DNA from: Nioella sp964229645 | Lineage (GTDB): Bacteria; Pseudomonadota; Alphaproteobacteria; Rhodobacterales; Rhodobacteraceae | Length of the DNA: 8,753 nt | Reading direction: 5' to 3' | Assembly: GCF_964229645.1 (NCBI RefSeq) | Contig: NZ_CAXREX010000076.1 | Location: forward strand, 1 to 8,753 | In this document: positions 1 to 6,422 of the stretch, in pieces | Numbering within the stretch: position 1 is the first letter of the stretch | Layout of the letters: each line of letters opens with the position of its first letter | Position numbers and translations under genes: made by a program | The notes under the pieces: generated by a model | Seen by the model: only the letters and a program-made list of their open reading frames with translations | Databases searched by the model: none | Told to the model about the DNA's origin: nothing

Positions 1-64
1 TAGGTCACCGCCAAACCTAGAAAGCACTCAACGTATCTCTCAAAACGATCCCGATCAAAAATGG

Positions 65-141
<77 letters not shown>

Positions 142-167
142 AATTCCTTACATGAATACAATGCACT

Positions 168-200
168 AAGCCCCGCAATCGCGGGGCTTCCTGCGTTTTC
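168..200 (+). terminator. Hairpin terminator after the initiator tRNA
   Basis: A perfect 9-bp stem AAGCCCCGC (168-176) / GCGGGGCTT (181-189) closes a 4-base AATC loop. A short T-rich stretch (TTTTC, 196-200) follows after CCTGCG. The hairpin is very stable. The T run is displaced by a few bases rather than immediately adjacent, so termination efficiency is uncertain. Its position just after the tRNA fits the role of ending that transcript. Confidence 0.75.
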
Positions 201-365
201 TCTCCACCCGTGGAAGCACTGTGGAAGCACGCGAACCAAGAAAATAACTGAGGCACTCCAACCACAGCCAATCCACGCCCTTCCCAGACCAAACCGCCCA
301 AGCAGGCCGCAAAAACGGGGGAATTAACGTTCGATCGCCGGGCCGCCCCATTTTTGCCGATCGGG
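201..365. other. Gene-poor spacer with a 10-bp direct repeat
   Basis: No credible gene is seen between the tRNA terminator and the stop codon of the minus-strand dehydrogenase. GTGGAAGCAC occurs twice, at 210-219 and 221-230, separated by a single T. The palindrome CCGATCGG lies at 357-364, just past the dehydrogenase stop. Open frames crossing this stretch on the minus strand are antisense continuations of the tRNA and show no family features. No terminator with a clear T tract is visible for the dehydrogenase. The sequence immediately 3' of a tRNA is a common integration site, but no integrase or long tRNA duplication is present here. Confidence 0.5.
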
Positions 366-2831
366 TCATGCCCGCATGTTGGCGCCGTTGGCATCGTAGA
401 CCGGGGCGCCCAGCACCTCGGCCCCATATATCTGGCCAAGGATTTCCACCTGGAGCCTGGTGCCCGCTGCGGCATGCTCGCTGCCGACATATCCCATCGC
501 CATCGACCGCCCCACCCGGTGCGCGTAGCCGCCAGAGCTGACATAGCCCACGGCCTCTCCATCGCGCAGGATCGCCTCGTCGCCCGACACGTCGATACCG
601 TCCACGTCGATCACCATGGTGACCAGCTGCCGCTTTGCCCCGGCCTCTTTCGCCGCCAGCGTCGCCTCTTTCCCGACGAAGTCCTTCTTCCAGTTTATGA
701 AGGCGTCCATCCCGCTTTCGACCGCATTGAAATCGGGCCGGAATTCCAGCGTCCACACGCCCCAGCCCTTTTCCAGCCGCAGGCTCATCAGTGCCCGCGA
801 CCCGTACCAGCGATAGCCCAGATCGCTGCCGGCCGCTTCCACGGCTTCGGCCAGCCGCAGCAGGTATTGCGGGCGGCAGTAGATCTCGAAGCCCAGCTCA
901 CCCGAGAAGGAGATCCGGTTCAGGATCACCGGGACACCGGCCACGAAGCACTGGCGCAGGTCACGGAACCTGAACGCCTCGGCGCTCACGTCCTCCCGGG
1001 TCAGCCGTTGCAAAAGCTCCCGCGACTTCGGCCCCGACAGGGCGATCCCGTGCCAGTCGTCGCTGACATTGGCGTAAGTTACCCCCTCCGGCAGGTCTTT
1101 CTCGAACCAGCGCCGGTGCGCTTCCTGCATCGCGCCCGATCCGAACAGCATGAAGTGATCTTCGGCCAGGCAGGCCACGGTCAGGTCGCCGTATAGCCGC
1201 CCCTTGGGCGTCAGCATGGGCGTCAGCGCCAGCCGTCCGGGTTTGGGCACGTAGCCTGCCAGCACCCGGTCGAGCCAGGCCCTTGCCCCCGGCCCTTTGA
1301 ATTCATGCTTGGAGAAATTGGCGATCTCGATCCCGCCCACGGCCTCCTGCACGGCCCGAACCTCGCGCGCCACGTAATCATGCGACCGGTTCCGCTCGAA
1401 GCTCGGCTCCTCATGCGCATCCTCCGGCCCGTCCGCGAACCACAGCGCGTGTTCCAGGCCGAAGCCTTGGCCCATCCGCGCGCCCTTGGCGACCAGCCGG
1501 TCATAAAGCGCGGTGGTCTTCTGCATCCGGCCCTTGGGCAGCGTTTCATTGGGGAAGGTCATCACGAAGCGGCGTTCGTAATTCTCGGTCGATTTCACCG
1601 TGCCCCAGTCGGGCGTCGCGAATTCTCCGAACCGTGCCACGTCCATCGCCCAGACGTCGATCGAAGGCTCTCCGTCGATCATCCACTCGGCCATGGTCAG
1701 CCCCACGCCGCCGCCCTGGCAGAAGCCCGCCATGACGCCCACGGCAACCCAGTAATTCCGCATCCCCGGCACCGGCCCGATCATCGGGTTGCCGTCGGGG
1801 CCGAAGGTGAAGGGGCCGTTGATGATATCCTTGATGCCCGCGTTGCCGATGGCGGGAATGCGTTCGAAGGACATTTCCAGCCGGTCGGCCACGCGGTCGA
1901 GGTCGGGCTGCAACAGTTCGTGCCCGAAATCCCACGGCGTGCCCTCCACTTTCCACGGCGTGCCCTTCGGCTCGTAGGTGCCCAGAAGCATCCCCTGCCG
2001 TTCCTGCCGGAAATAGATATTGGCCTCGTAGTCGATGCCCGCGGGCAACCGGCCCGCTTCGCCCTGCTTCATCCGCTCTGCAATCTCGGGGATCGCCTCG
2101 GTGATCAGGTAATGATGCTCCATCGGCTGCACCGGCAGATGCACGCCCGACATCTGGCCCACTTCCCGCGCCCAAAGCCCGCCGCAGTTGACCACCTGCT
2201 CGGCGTTGATCGTGCCCTTGGGCGTGGTCAGGTCCCACGATCCGTCGGGCCGCTGGCGCATGGCTGTCACGCCGCAATGGGTGAAATACTGCGCCCCGTG
2301 CACGCGGGCCGATTTGGCGAAGGCATAGGTCGCGCCCGAGGGGTCGAGATCGCCATCCTGATCATCCCACAGCGCCGCGTAGTAATGCTTGGGGTCGATC
2401 AGCGGATGCCGCTCGGCCAGTTCCTTGGGGCTGATGAATTCCTGGTGCAGCCCCATGTAACGCGCCTTGGACCGCTCGCGCTTGAGGTAGTCATACCATT
2501 CCTTCGTCGAAGCCGCGTAGAAGCCCCCGGTGATATGCAGCCCGACCGAATGGCCCGAGGTCTCTTCGATCTCCTTGTAGAGGTCAATCGTGTAGCTTTG
2601 CAGGCGGCTGATATTCGGGTCCGAGCTGATCGTGTGGATCTGCCCGGCCGCATGCCACGAACTGCCGCTGGTCAGCTCGTCGCGTTCCAGCAGGACGACG
2701 TCCTTCCAGCCGAACTTCGCCAGGTGGAACAGGATCGAACAGCCGACGACGCCGCCCCCGATCACCACGACCTTGGCATGGGACGGCAGCGCCTTGCCGC
2801 CGGTGCTTTCGTCTTTCTGAATCTCGGGCAT
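366..2831 (-). CDS. Dimethylglycine/sarcosine dehydrogenase-like FAD and folate-binding protein
   Basis: An 821-residue flavoprotein of the family that oxidises an N-methyl group of dimethylglycine, sarcosine or similar amines and passes the one-carbon unit to tetrahydrofolate. The order of domains is: FAD-binding oxidoreductase (about 20-385) with the Rossmann motif GGGVVG at 25-30 and E49 ending the second strand; a central linker domain (about 388-440); a GcvT-like folate domain (about 440-715) with LTPKGRLYGDL at 541-551 and SGELGFEIY at 643-651; and a GcvT C-terminal barrel (about 730-815). H60 in SGSSWHAAG matches the histidine that binds FAD covalently in dimethylglycine and sarcosine dehydrogenases. 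The C-terminal FAD motif GFCQGGGVG is at 369-377. The start is supported by AAGGAG six bases before the ATG. It is full length, cytoplasmic (no signal peptide), and lies downstream of the MttB-like gene on the same strand. Electrons probably go to ETF, as is known for the family. The exact substrate cannot be read from the sequence; dimethylglycine, sarcosine or another N-methyl amino acid are all possible. Confidence 0.9.
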   Translation of the reverse strand: MPEIQKDESTGGKALPSHAKVVVIGGGVVGCSILFHLAKFGWKDVVLLERDELTSGSSWHAAGQIHTISSDPNISRLQSYTIDLYKEIEETSGHSVGLHITGGFYAASTKEWYDYLKRERSKARYMGLHQEFISPKELAERHPLIDPKHYYAALWDDQDGDLDPSGATYAFAKSARVHGAQYFTHCGVTAMRQRPDGSWDLTTPKGTINAEQVVNCGGLWAREVGQMSGVHLPVQPMEHHYLITEAIPEIAERMKQGEAGRLPAGIDYEANIYFRQERQGMLLGTYEPKGTPWKVEGTPWDFGHELLQPDLDRVADRLEMSFERIPAIGNAGIKDIINGPFTFGPDGNPMIGPVPGMRNYWVAVGVMAGFCQGGGVGLTMAEWMIDGEPSIDVWAMDVARFGEFATPDWGTVKSTENYERRFVMTFPNETLPKGRMQKTTALYDRLVAKGARMGQGFGLEHALWFADGPEDAHEEPSFERNRSHDYVAREVRAVQEAVGGIEIANFSKHEFKGPGARAWLDRVLAGYVPKPGRLALTPMLTPKGRLYGDLTVACLAEDHFMLFGSGAMQEAHRRWFEKDLPEGVTYANVSDDWHGIALSGPKSRELLQRLTREDVSAEAFRFRDLRQCFVAGVPVILNRISFSGELGFEIYCRPQYLLRLAEAVEAAGSDLGYRWYGSRALMSLRLEKGWGVWTLEFRPDFNAVESGMDAFINWKKDFVGKEATLAAKEAGAKRQLVTMVIDVDGIDVSGDEAILRDGEAVGYVSSGGYAHRVGRSMAMGYVGSEHAAAGTRLQVEILGQIYGAEVLGAPVYDANGANMRA

Positions 2832-2853
2832 GGGAGGCTCCTTTCAGCTGTCA

Positions 2854-2888
2854 GAAACGGCGCGGGCGGCCATCGGGCCGCCGGTTTC
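2854..2888 (-). promoter_or_regulatory. Long hairpin upstream of the dehydrogenase ribosome binding site
   Basis: GGCGGCC (2865-2871) and GGCCGCC (2876-2882) form a perfect 7-bp stem with a 4-base ATCG loop. Outside it, GAAAC (2854-2858) can pair with GTTTC (2884-2888), giving a two-part stem across 35 bases. In the minus-strand transcript it sits about 11 bases upstream of the AAGGAG ribosome binding site of the dehydrogenase gene. No T tract follows, so it is not a standard terminator. It could stabilise or process the mRNA between the two genes, or tune translation. Function is inferred from position only. Confidence 0.45.
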
Positions 2889-2909
2889 GCGCGAAAATCT
2901 CGATCCGTA

Positions 2910-2953
2910 TGCACAGGGGGTGCACGGGGGGTGTACAGGGGGTGTACGGGGGA
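2910..2953 (+). repeat. Four 11-bp G-rich tandem repeats with G-quadruplex signature
   Basis: Four contiguous copies of an 11-bp unit, consensus TGYACRGGGGG: 2910-2920, 2921-2931, 2932-2942 and 2943-2953 (the last ends in A). The period is not a multiple of three and the stretch lies between two genes, so it is not coding. The plus strand carries four runs of five to six G (2916-2920, 2926-2931, 2938-2942, 2948-2952) separated by 5-6 bases, which satisfies the usual G-quadruplex pattern. The minus strand is read as mRNA here, so the G-rich strand is the template and the transcript is C-rich. In addition GGGGGTGT (2938-2945) can pair with ACACCCCC (2953-2960) around a 7-base loop. Confidence 0.85.
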
Positions 2954-3013
2954 CACCCCCCCGTTTCGGCCCCTGTTGCATCACCGGAACTTATGCGTAA
3001 ACAAGGGGTTAAC

Positions 3014-4534
3014 TCAGTACCACGCATCGGGCAGCGCCTCCTTGCGCCGGGCCACGAAAGCCTCCAGTTCTTCCTGAAGCCCCGGCTCGATCGGGGGTGC
3101 TTCGTAGTCTTGCAGCAGCTTGGTCCAGCGTGCATGGGCGCGGGCCCGCATGTCCAGCGATCCGGTTTCTTCCCAGCTTTCCACGTTCTCGCTGTCGCTC
3201 AGTTTCGGCTCGTAAAAAGCGGTCTGGTAGTTGCGCATGGTGTGGGCCGACCCCAGGAAATGCCCGCCCGGCGCAACTTCGCCATAGGCGTCGCGGGCGA
3301 AGGCTTCGCTCGAACAATCCAGCCCCTGCGACAGCAGTTTCTGGTAGCCGCCCAGGCGGTCTGCATCCATCACCAGCTTCTCGAACCCGGTGCACAGCCC
3401 GCCTTCCAGCCAGCCTGCCGCGTGCAGCACGTAATTCGCGCCGGCCAGCATCGTGGAGTGCATGGAGTCCGCGCTTTCATAGGCGGCCTGCGCATCCTCG
3501 ATCTTCGAGGCCGTCAGCGATCCTCCACAGCGCAGCGGCAGGCCCGCCCGGCGCGCAAGCTGGCCAATGGCGTAGTTCGACATCACCGGTTCGGGCATGC
3601 CGAAGGTGGGCGCACCGGACTTCAGTGACATGGACGAGAGGAAGTTGCCCAACACGAAGGGCGCGCCGGGGCGGACCAGCTGCGCATAGGCGCAGACCAT
3701 CATCGCCTCGGCCATCGCCTGCGCCACGCTGGCGGCGGTGCTGACCGGCCCCATGGCCCCTGTCAGGATGAAAGGCACCACGATAATCCCCTGATTCCGC
3801 GCGCAATAAACGCGAATGGCCTCGGTCACCACCTTGTCGACCAGAAGCGGGGAATTGGTGTTCACGTTGCCCAGGATGACGCAGTTTTCCTCCATCACCT
3901 CGGCACCGAAGACGATCTCGGCCATGTCGACGCTGTCCTGCGCGCGGCTCATTTCCGTGATCGCGCCGAGATGCGGCTTGTCCGACAGGGTCATGTGGGC
4001 CAGCAGCATGTCGAGATGGCGCTTGCTGACCGGCACGTCGCAGGGCTCGCAGGTGACGAAACCGCCGTGGTGCAGCGCCGGAAGCCGGTAGGTCAGACGC
4101 ACGAGGTCTCGGAAGGCGGCCATGTCGCCATAGCGTCGGCCTCCTTCGAGATCGCGCACGAAGGGCGCGCCGTAGATCGGGGCGAAGACCTGGTTTTCGC
4201 CGCCAATGACGACCGAGCGTTCGGGGTTGCGGGCCAGTTGCGTGAACCGTGTCGGGGCCTTGGCGCAAAGCTGCCGGATCCAGTCGGCCGGGGCGCGCAC
4301 GATGTCATCCTCGACCCGCGCGCCTTCGCGTTTCCAAAGGGCAATCGCCTCGGGGTCGTCGCGGAAGGCGATGCCCACCTCCTGCAAGATCCAGTCCACC
4401 TGCTCTTCCAGCCGGGCCAGTTGCTCGTCATCGAGCGGGTCGAAGAAGGGTAGGGCGCGCCGGATGTAGGGCGACGCCTGATCCTGCGCCGAAGCGCTGC
4501 CCCGTGTCCGCGATGCGCGCGCGCGTCGAGCCAT
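3014..4534 (-). CDS. MttB-superfamily (trimethylamine methyltransferase-like) protein, non-pyrrolysine type
   Basis: A 506-residue protein of the MttB superfamily: TIM-barrel methyltransferases that move a methyl group from a methylated amine to the cobalt of a partner corrinoid protein. The frame is open throughout with no in-frame amber codon, so it belongs to the pyrrolysine-free branch, whose characterised members act on glycine betaine, proline betaine or carnitine. Family-like segments (numbered from the chosen start) include NVNTNSPLLVDK near 223-234, GAMGPVSTAASVAQAMAEAM near 259-278, DAQAAYES near 347-354 and the terminal basic/aromatic tail. The start is set at the ATG at 4534 because GGGAGG (plus-strand 4542-4547) sits seven bases upstream. 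An ATG at 4561 would add nine residues but has no ribosome binding site and overlaps the predicted -10 element. It precedes the FAD/folate dehydrogenase by 182 bp on the same strand and is divergent from the LysR gene. No corrinoid protein or activase gene is in the window. Substrate unknown. Confidence 0.88.
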   Translation of the reverse strand: MARRARASRTRGSASAQDQASPYIRRALPFFDPLDDEQLARLEEQVDWILQEVGIAFRDDPEAIALWKREGARVEDDIVRAPADWIRQLCAKAPTRFTQLARNPERSVVIGGENQVFAPIYGAPFVRDLEGGRRYGDMAAFRDLVRLTYRLPALHHGGFVTCEPCDVPVSKRHLDMLLAHMTLSDKPHLGAITEMSRAQDSVDMAEIVFGAEVMEENCVILGNVNTNSPLLVDKVVTEAIRVYCARNQGIIVVPFILTGAMGPVSTAASVAQAMAEAMMVCAYAQLVRPGAPFVLGNFLSSMSLKSGAPTFGMPEPVMSNYAIGQLARRAGLPLRCGGSLTASKIEDAQAAYESADSMHSTMLAGANYVLHAAGWLEGGLCTGFEKLVMDADRLGGYQKLLSQGLDCSSEAFARDAYGEVAPGGHFLGSAHTMRNYQTAFYEPKLSDSENVESWEETGSLDMRARAHARWTKLLQDYEAPPIEPGLQEELEAFVARRKEALPDAWY

Positions 4535-4541
4535 ATCCATG

Positions 4542-4589
4542 CCTCCCATTTTCTGGGGCATGTATAATTCGGGCTGAACGGGCTGTGAC
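4542..4589 (-). promoter_or_regulatory. Likely promoter and ribosome binding site of the MttB-like gene
   Basis: Read on the minus strand, GTCACA (plus 4584-4589) is followed by a 17-base spacer and TATACA (plus 4561-4566), a reasonable sigma-70-type -35/-10 pair (four of six matches each). Transcription would begin near 4554, giving a leader of about 20 bases that contains GGGAGG (4542-4547) seven bases before the ATG at 4534. On the opposite strand TATAAT (4563-4568) is a perfect -10 hexamer pointing toward lysR but lacks a good -35. The two -10 elements overlap, so the two directions would compete. Confidence 0.4.
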
Positions 4590-4608
4590 CATTGAAAATG
4601 TCGATGTT

Positions 4609-4631
4609 TTGGATAAGCTCAGATTATGCAA
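4609..4631 (+). promoter_or_regulatory. Candidate LysR-type operator overlapping the lysR start codon
   Basis: TTGGATAA (4609-4616) and TTATGCAA (4624-4631) form an 8-bp inverted repeat with one mismatch around a 7-base spacer. The core ATAA-N7-TTAT contains the T-N11-A arrangement (T4614, A4626) typical of LysR-family binding sites. The ATG of lysR (4626-4628) lies inside the right arm. A looser dyad AAAA-nn-TCGA-nn-TTTT sits just upstream at 4595-4610. Binding here would suit negative autoregulation and control of the divergent MttB-like gene. Confidence 0.5.
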
Positions 4632-5543
4632 AAGCTCTGGTCCAAGGTCTGCTCCCCCCGCCACCTAATGGTCTTCGAAACCGCCGCCCGCCACCTTTCT
4701 TTTACGGGGGCGGCGGGGGAGTTGAACGTGCAGCAGCCGGCGGTGAGCATGGCGGTTCGGCAGTTGGAAGAGGCGCTTGGGGTGACGTTATTCGATCGCA
4801 ACCATCGGCGTGTGTCCCTGACCTCGGCGGGCGAGAGGCTCTTTGCCGACGCCACGCGGGCCTTCGAGATCCTCGATCACTCGGCCGATGCCGTCCGGCA
4901 GGCCACCGGGGGGGAGCATGTGACGCTCAATGCCTCGACCGCGTTCAACAACTACTGGATGATGCCACGTCTCTCGCGGCTCAAGGCGCATCATCCTCAG
5001 ATCGACCTGCGGCTTCAGTCCAGCGACCGCGAGCCCGATATCGACAGCGAAGGGATCAGCCTGGCCATTCGGCGCGGTGATGGGGATTGGTCCGGTTGCC
5101 AAAGTGCCCTGATCGCGCCGGAAATCATTTACCCGGTTGCCGCGCCTTGGGTCATGGCGGCTGCGGTGAACCTGAAGGGGGTGCCAAGCCTTCTGCATCA
5201 ACGGCTCATTCACCTGGAAGAGCCGGTGCGCGAACGGCCCGGCTGGCAGGACTGGTTCGCGCATTTCGGCATCCGCACCCCGGTTCCGGCCAGTGGGCTG
5301 AGGCTGAACGACTATGCGCTGGTGCTTCAGGCTGCCATGGCGGGCGAGGGCTTTGCCTTCGGGTGGAAGCATGTCACCGACAGGTTGGTGGCGCAGGGCC
5401 TGCTGAAAGCCCGGTCCGACTGGCAGTGGACGACCGGCAAGGGCTTCTACCTCGTGTGGTCGCACAACAAGCCCCTGTCGCCGGCGGCGCGGACAGTGCG
5501 GGACTGGATCCTGGAAGAACGCGATGCGGCAGGCGGGGCCTGA
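4626..5543 (+). CDS. LysR-family transcriptional regulator, GcvA-like
   Basis: A 305-residue LysR-type regulator. The winged helix-turn-helix spans about 11-70, with FTGAAGELNVQQPAVSMAV at 26-44 as the HTH and LFDRNHRRVSLTSAGE at 55-70 as the wing. The effector domain (about 97-300) has SLAIRRGDGDW at 145-155, the pattern seen in the GcvA/AmpR-like subgroup. Length is normal for the family. The start at 4626 is needed to keep the first helix (SPRHLMVFETAARHL); the next ATG would cut into it. The ribosome binding site is weak. It is transcribed divergently from the MttB-like gene across a 91-bp gap that holds a T-N11-A dyad, the classic arrangement for a LysR protein controlling its neighbour and itself. 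The target being the MttB/dehydrogenase pair is inferred from this layout; the effector is unknown. Confidence 0.92.
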   Translation: MQKLWSKVCSPRHLMVFETAARHLSFTGAAGELNVQQPAVSMAVRQLEEALGVTLFDRNHRRVSLTSAGERLFADATRAFEILDHSADAVRQATGGEHVTLNASTAFNNYWMMPRLSRLKAHHPQIDLRLQSSDREPDIDSEGISLAIRRGDGDWSGCQSALIAPEIIYPVAAPWVMAAAVNLKGVPSLLHQRLIHLEEPVRERPGWQDWFAHFGIRTPVPASGLRLNDYALVLQAAMAGEGFAFGWKHVTDRLVAQGLLKARSDWQWTTGKGFYLVWSHNKPLSPAARTVRDWILEERDAAGGA

Positions 5544-5570
5544 GGCCGGCGCGACAACAATCGGTGGCGT

Positions 5571-6242
5571 ATGCCGGGTCGCTCTGGCATGGTCGGGCCA
5601 CCCAGACCGGATGGACCCGTGACCAAGCTCAAGCAGAACCCGCATCGACGACCGGCAGAGCGCGAAAAGGTGCTCGAAGTCGCGATCGGGCGGGAGGTGC
5701 GCGGCTTCCGCCAGCAGCAGGGCATGACCGTGGCGGACCTTGCCGGAATGACGGGCCTGTCCATAGGGATGCTGTCGAAGATCGAGAACGGCAATACCTC
5801 GCCCTCGCTGACCACGTTGCAGACGCTGGCCCACGCGCTGAGCGTGCCGCTGACGTCTTTCTTCCGCGGGTTCGAGGAACATCGTGAGGCGGTGCATACC
5901 AAGGCGGGCGAAGGGGTCGAGATCGAGCGCGAGGGCACGCGGGCCGGGCATCAATACAACCTGCTTGGCCATATCGGTGCGAATGCGAGCGGCGTGATCG
6001 TAGAGCCATACCTGATTACGCTGACGGCGGAGTCGGACGTGTTTCCGGCCTTCCAGCATGGCGGGATCGAGACGATCTACATGCTGGAGGGCGAGGTGAG
6101 CTACCGCCACGGGGATCGGCTCTATCACCTGCGCCCGGGAGATACGCTGTTTTTCGATGCGGATGCGCCGCATGGACCCGAGATCCTGAAAAAGCTGCCG
6201 GCGCGGTATCTCTCGGTCATCTCCTACCCGCAGACTGCCTGA
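5571..6242 (+). CDS. XRE-family regulator with C-terminal cupin domain
   Basis: A 223-residue two-domain regulator. A Cro/C1-type helix-turn-helix (about 38-97) contains SIGMLSKIENGNTSPSLTTL at 64-83, the usual recognition-helix region. A small cupin barrel (about 140-220) follows, with H163, E167 and H201 as candidate metal or effector ligands in FQHGGIETIYMLEGE and GDTLFFDADAPHG. This architecture is typical of regulators of amine, polyamine and amino-acid metabolism, where the cupin senses a small molecule. It begins 27 bp after lysR on the same strand, with no terminator between. It is followed by a dyad-rich 180-bp region and the amidotransferase operon, its most likely target. The start is uncertain: ATG at 5571, ATG at 5589 and GTG at 5619 are all possible and none has a strong ribosome binding site. 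The first 17 or so residues look unstructured. The ligand cannot be told from sequence. Confidence 0.9.
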   Translation: MPGRSGMVGPPRPDGPVTKLKQNPHRRPAEREKVLEVAIGREVRGFRQQQGMTVADLAGMTGLSIGMLSKIENGNTSPSLTTLQTLAHALSVPLTSFFRGFEEHREAVHTKAGEGVEIEREGTRAGHQYNLLGHIGANASGVIVEPYLITLTAESDVFPAFQHGGIETIYMLEGEVSYRHGDRLYHLRPGDTLFFDADAPHGPEILKKLPARYLSVISYPQTA

Positions 6243-6261
6243 TCTTTTCAACCTGCCCGTT

Positions 6262-6293
6262 TTGCACGCAGATCGCGCAAGTCCTGCGCAGGA
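6262..6293. promoter_or_regulatory. Two adjacent dyads downstream of the XRE-cupin gene
   Basis: TTGCACG (6262-6268) and CGCGCAA (6274-6280) form a 7-bp inverted repeat with one mismatch around CAGAT. One base later, TCCTGCGCAGGA (6282-6293) is a perfect 12-bp palindrome. Neither is followed by a T tract, so they are better candidates for operator sites than for a terminator of the regulator gene. Which protein binds is unknown. Confidence 0.35.
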
Positions 6294-6326
6294 TTGGCTC
6301 TGCGCTACAAGATCCAGCTCGATAAA

Positions 6327-6386
6327 TTGCACCACAGGAAAATAATATTCCCAAGGGTGCAGAATCGGATAGGGTTCGGCTAGAAT
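6327..6386 (+). promoter_or_regulatory. Nested dyads and possible -10 element before the amidotransferase operon
   Basis: TGCACC (6328-6333) and GGTGCA (6356-6361) form perfect inverted 6-mers. Nearly concentric between them lies GGAAAATAATATTCC (6337-6351), a 15-base dyad with one mismatch. The two centres differ by half a base. TAGAAT (6381-6386) is a five-of-six match to a -10 hexamer with no good -35, which fits an activator-dependent promoter. The leader ends with AAAGG (6413-6417) five bases before the ATG at 6423. The XRE-cupin protein encoded just upstream is the natural candidate ligand. TGCACC/GGTGCA resembles NtrC half sites, but the spacing here is far longer than the usual five bases. 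Confidence 0.45.
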
Positions 6387-6422
6387 GACCCCCGGATCAC
6401 TCTTCGAAAGGAAAAGGCACAG

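Noticed and set aside
330..350. TTCGATC followed by a GC-rich tail ending in CCCCA, resembling a tRNA 3' half
   Set aside because: The bases flanking the putative T loop do not pair and no D or anticodon arm lies upstream, so it is not a tRNA or a convincing fragment of one.
1305..3077. Plus-strand open frame of 590 residues antisense to the dehydrogenase
   Set aside because: Fully explained as a high-GC shadow of the dehydrogenase; it crosses the tandem repeat and has no recognisable domain.
2909..3628. Plus-strand frame of 239 residues beginning in the tandem repeat
   Set aside because: Its start lies in non-coding 11-bp repeats and the remainder is antisense to the MttB-like gene.
2916..6361. 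Shared 7-mer GGGTGCA in the tandem repeat (2918-2924) and in the amidotransferase promoter (6355-6361)
   Set aside because: A single 7-base match in GC-rich DNA is likely by chance and the flanks do not agree.
6243..6422. Possible sigma-54 promoter before the amidotransferase operon
   Set aside because: No GG and GC pair at the required ten-base separation in a TGGCAC/TTGC context was found; TTGGCT near 6294 does not extend to a -12 element.
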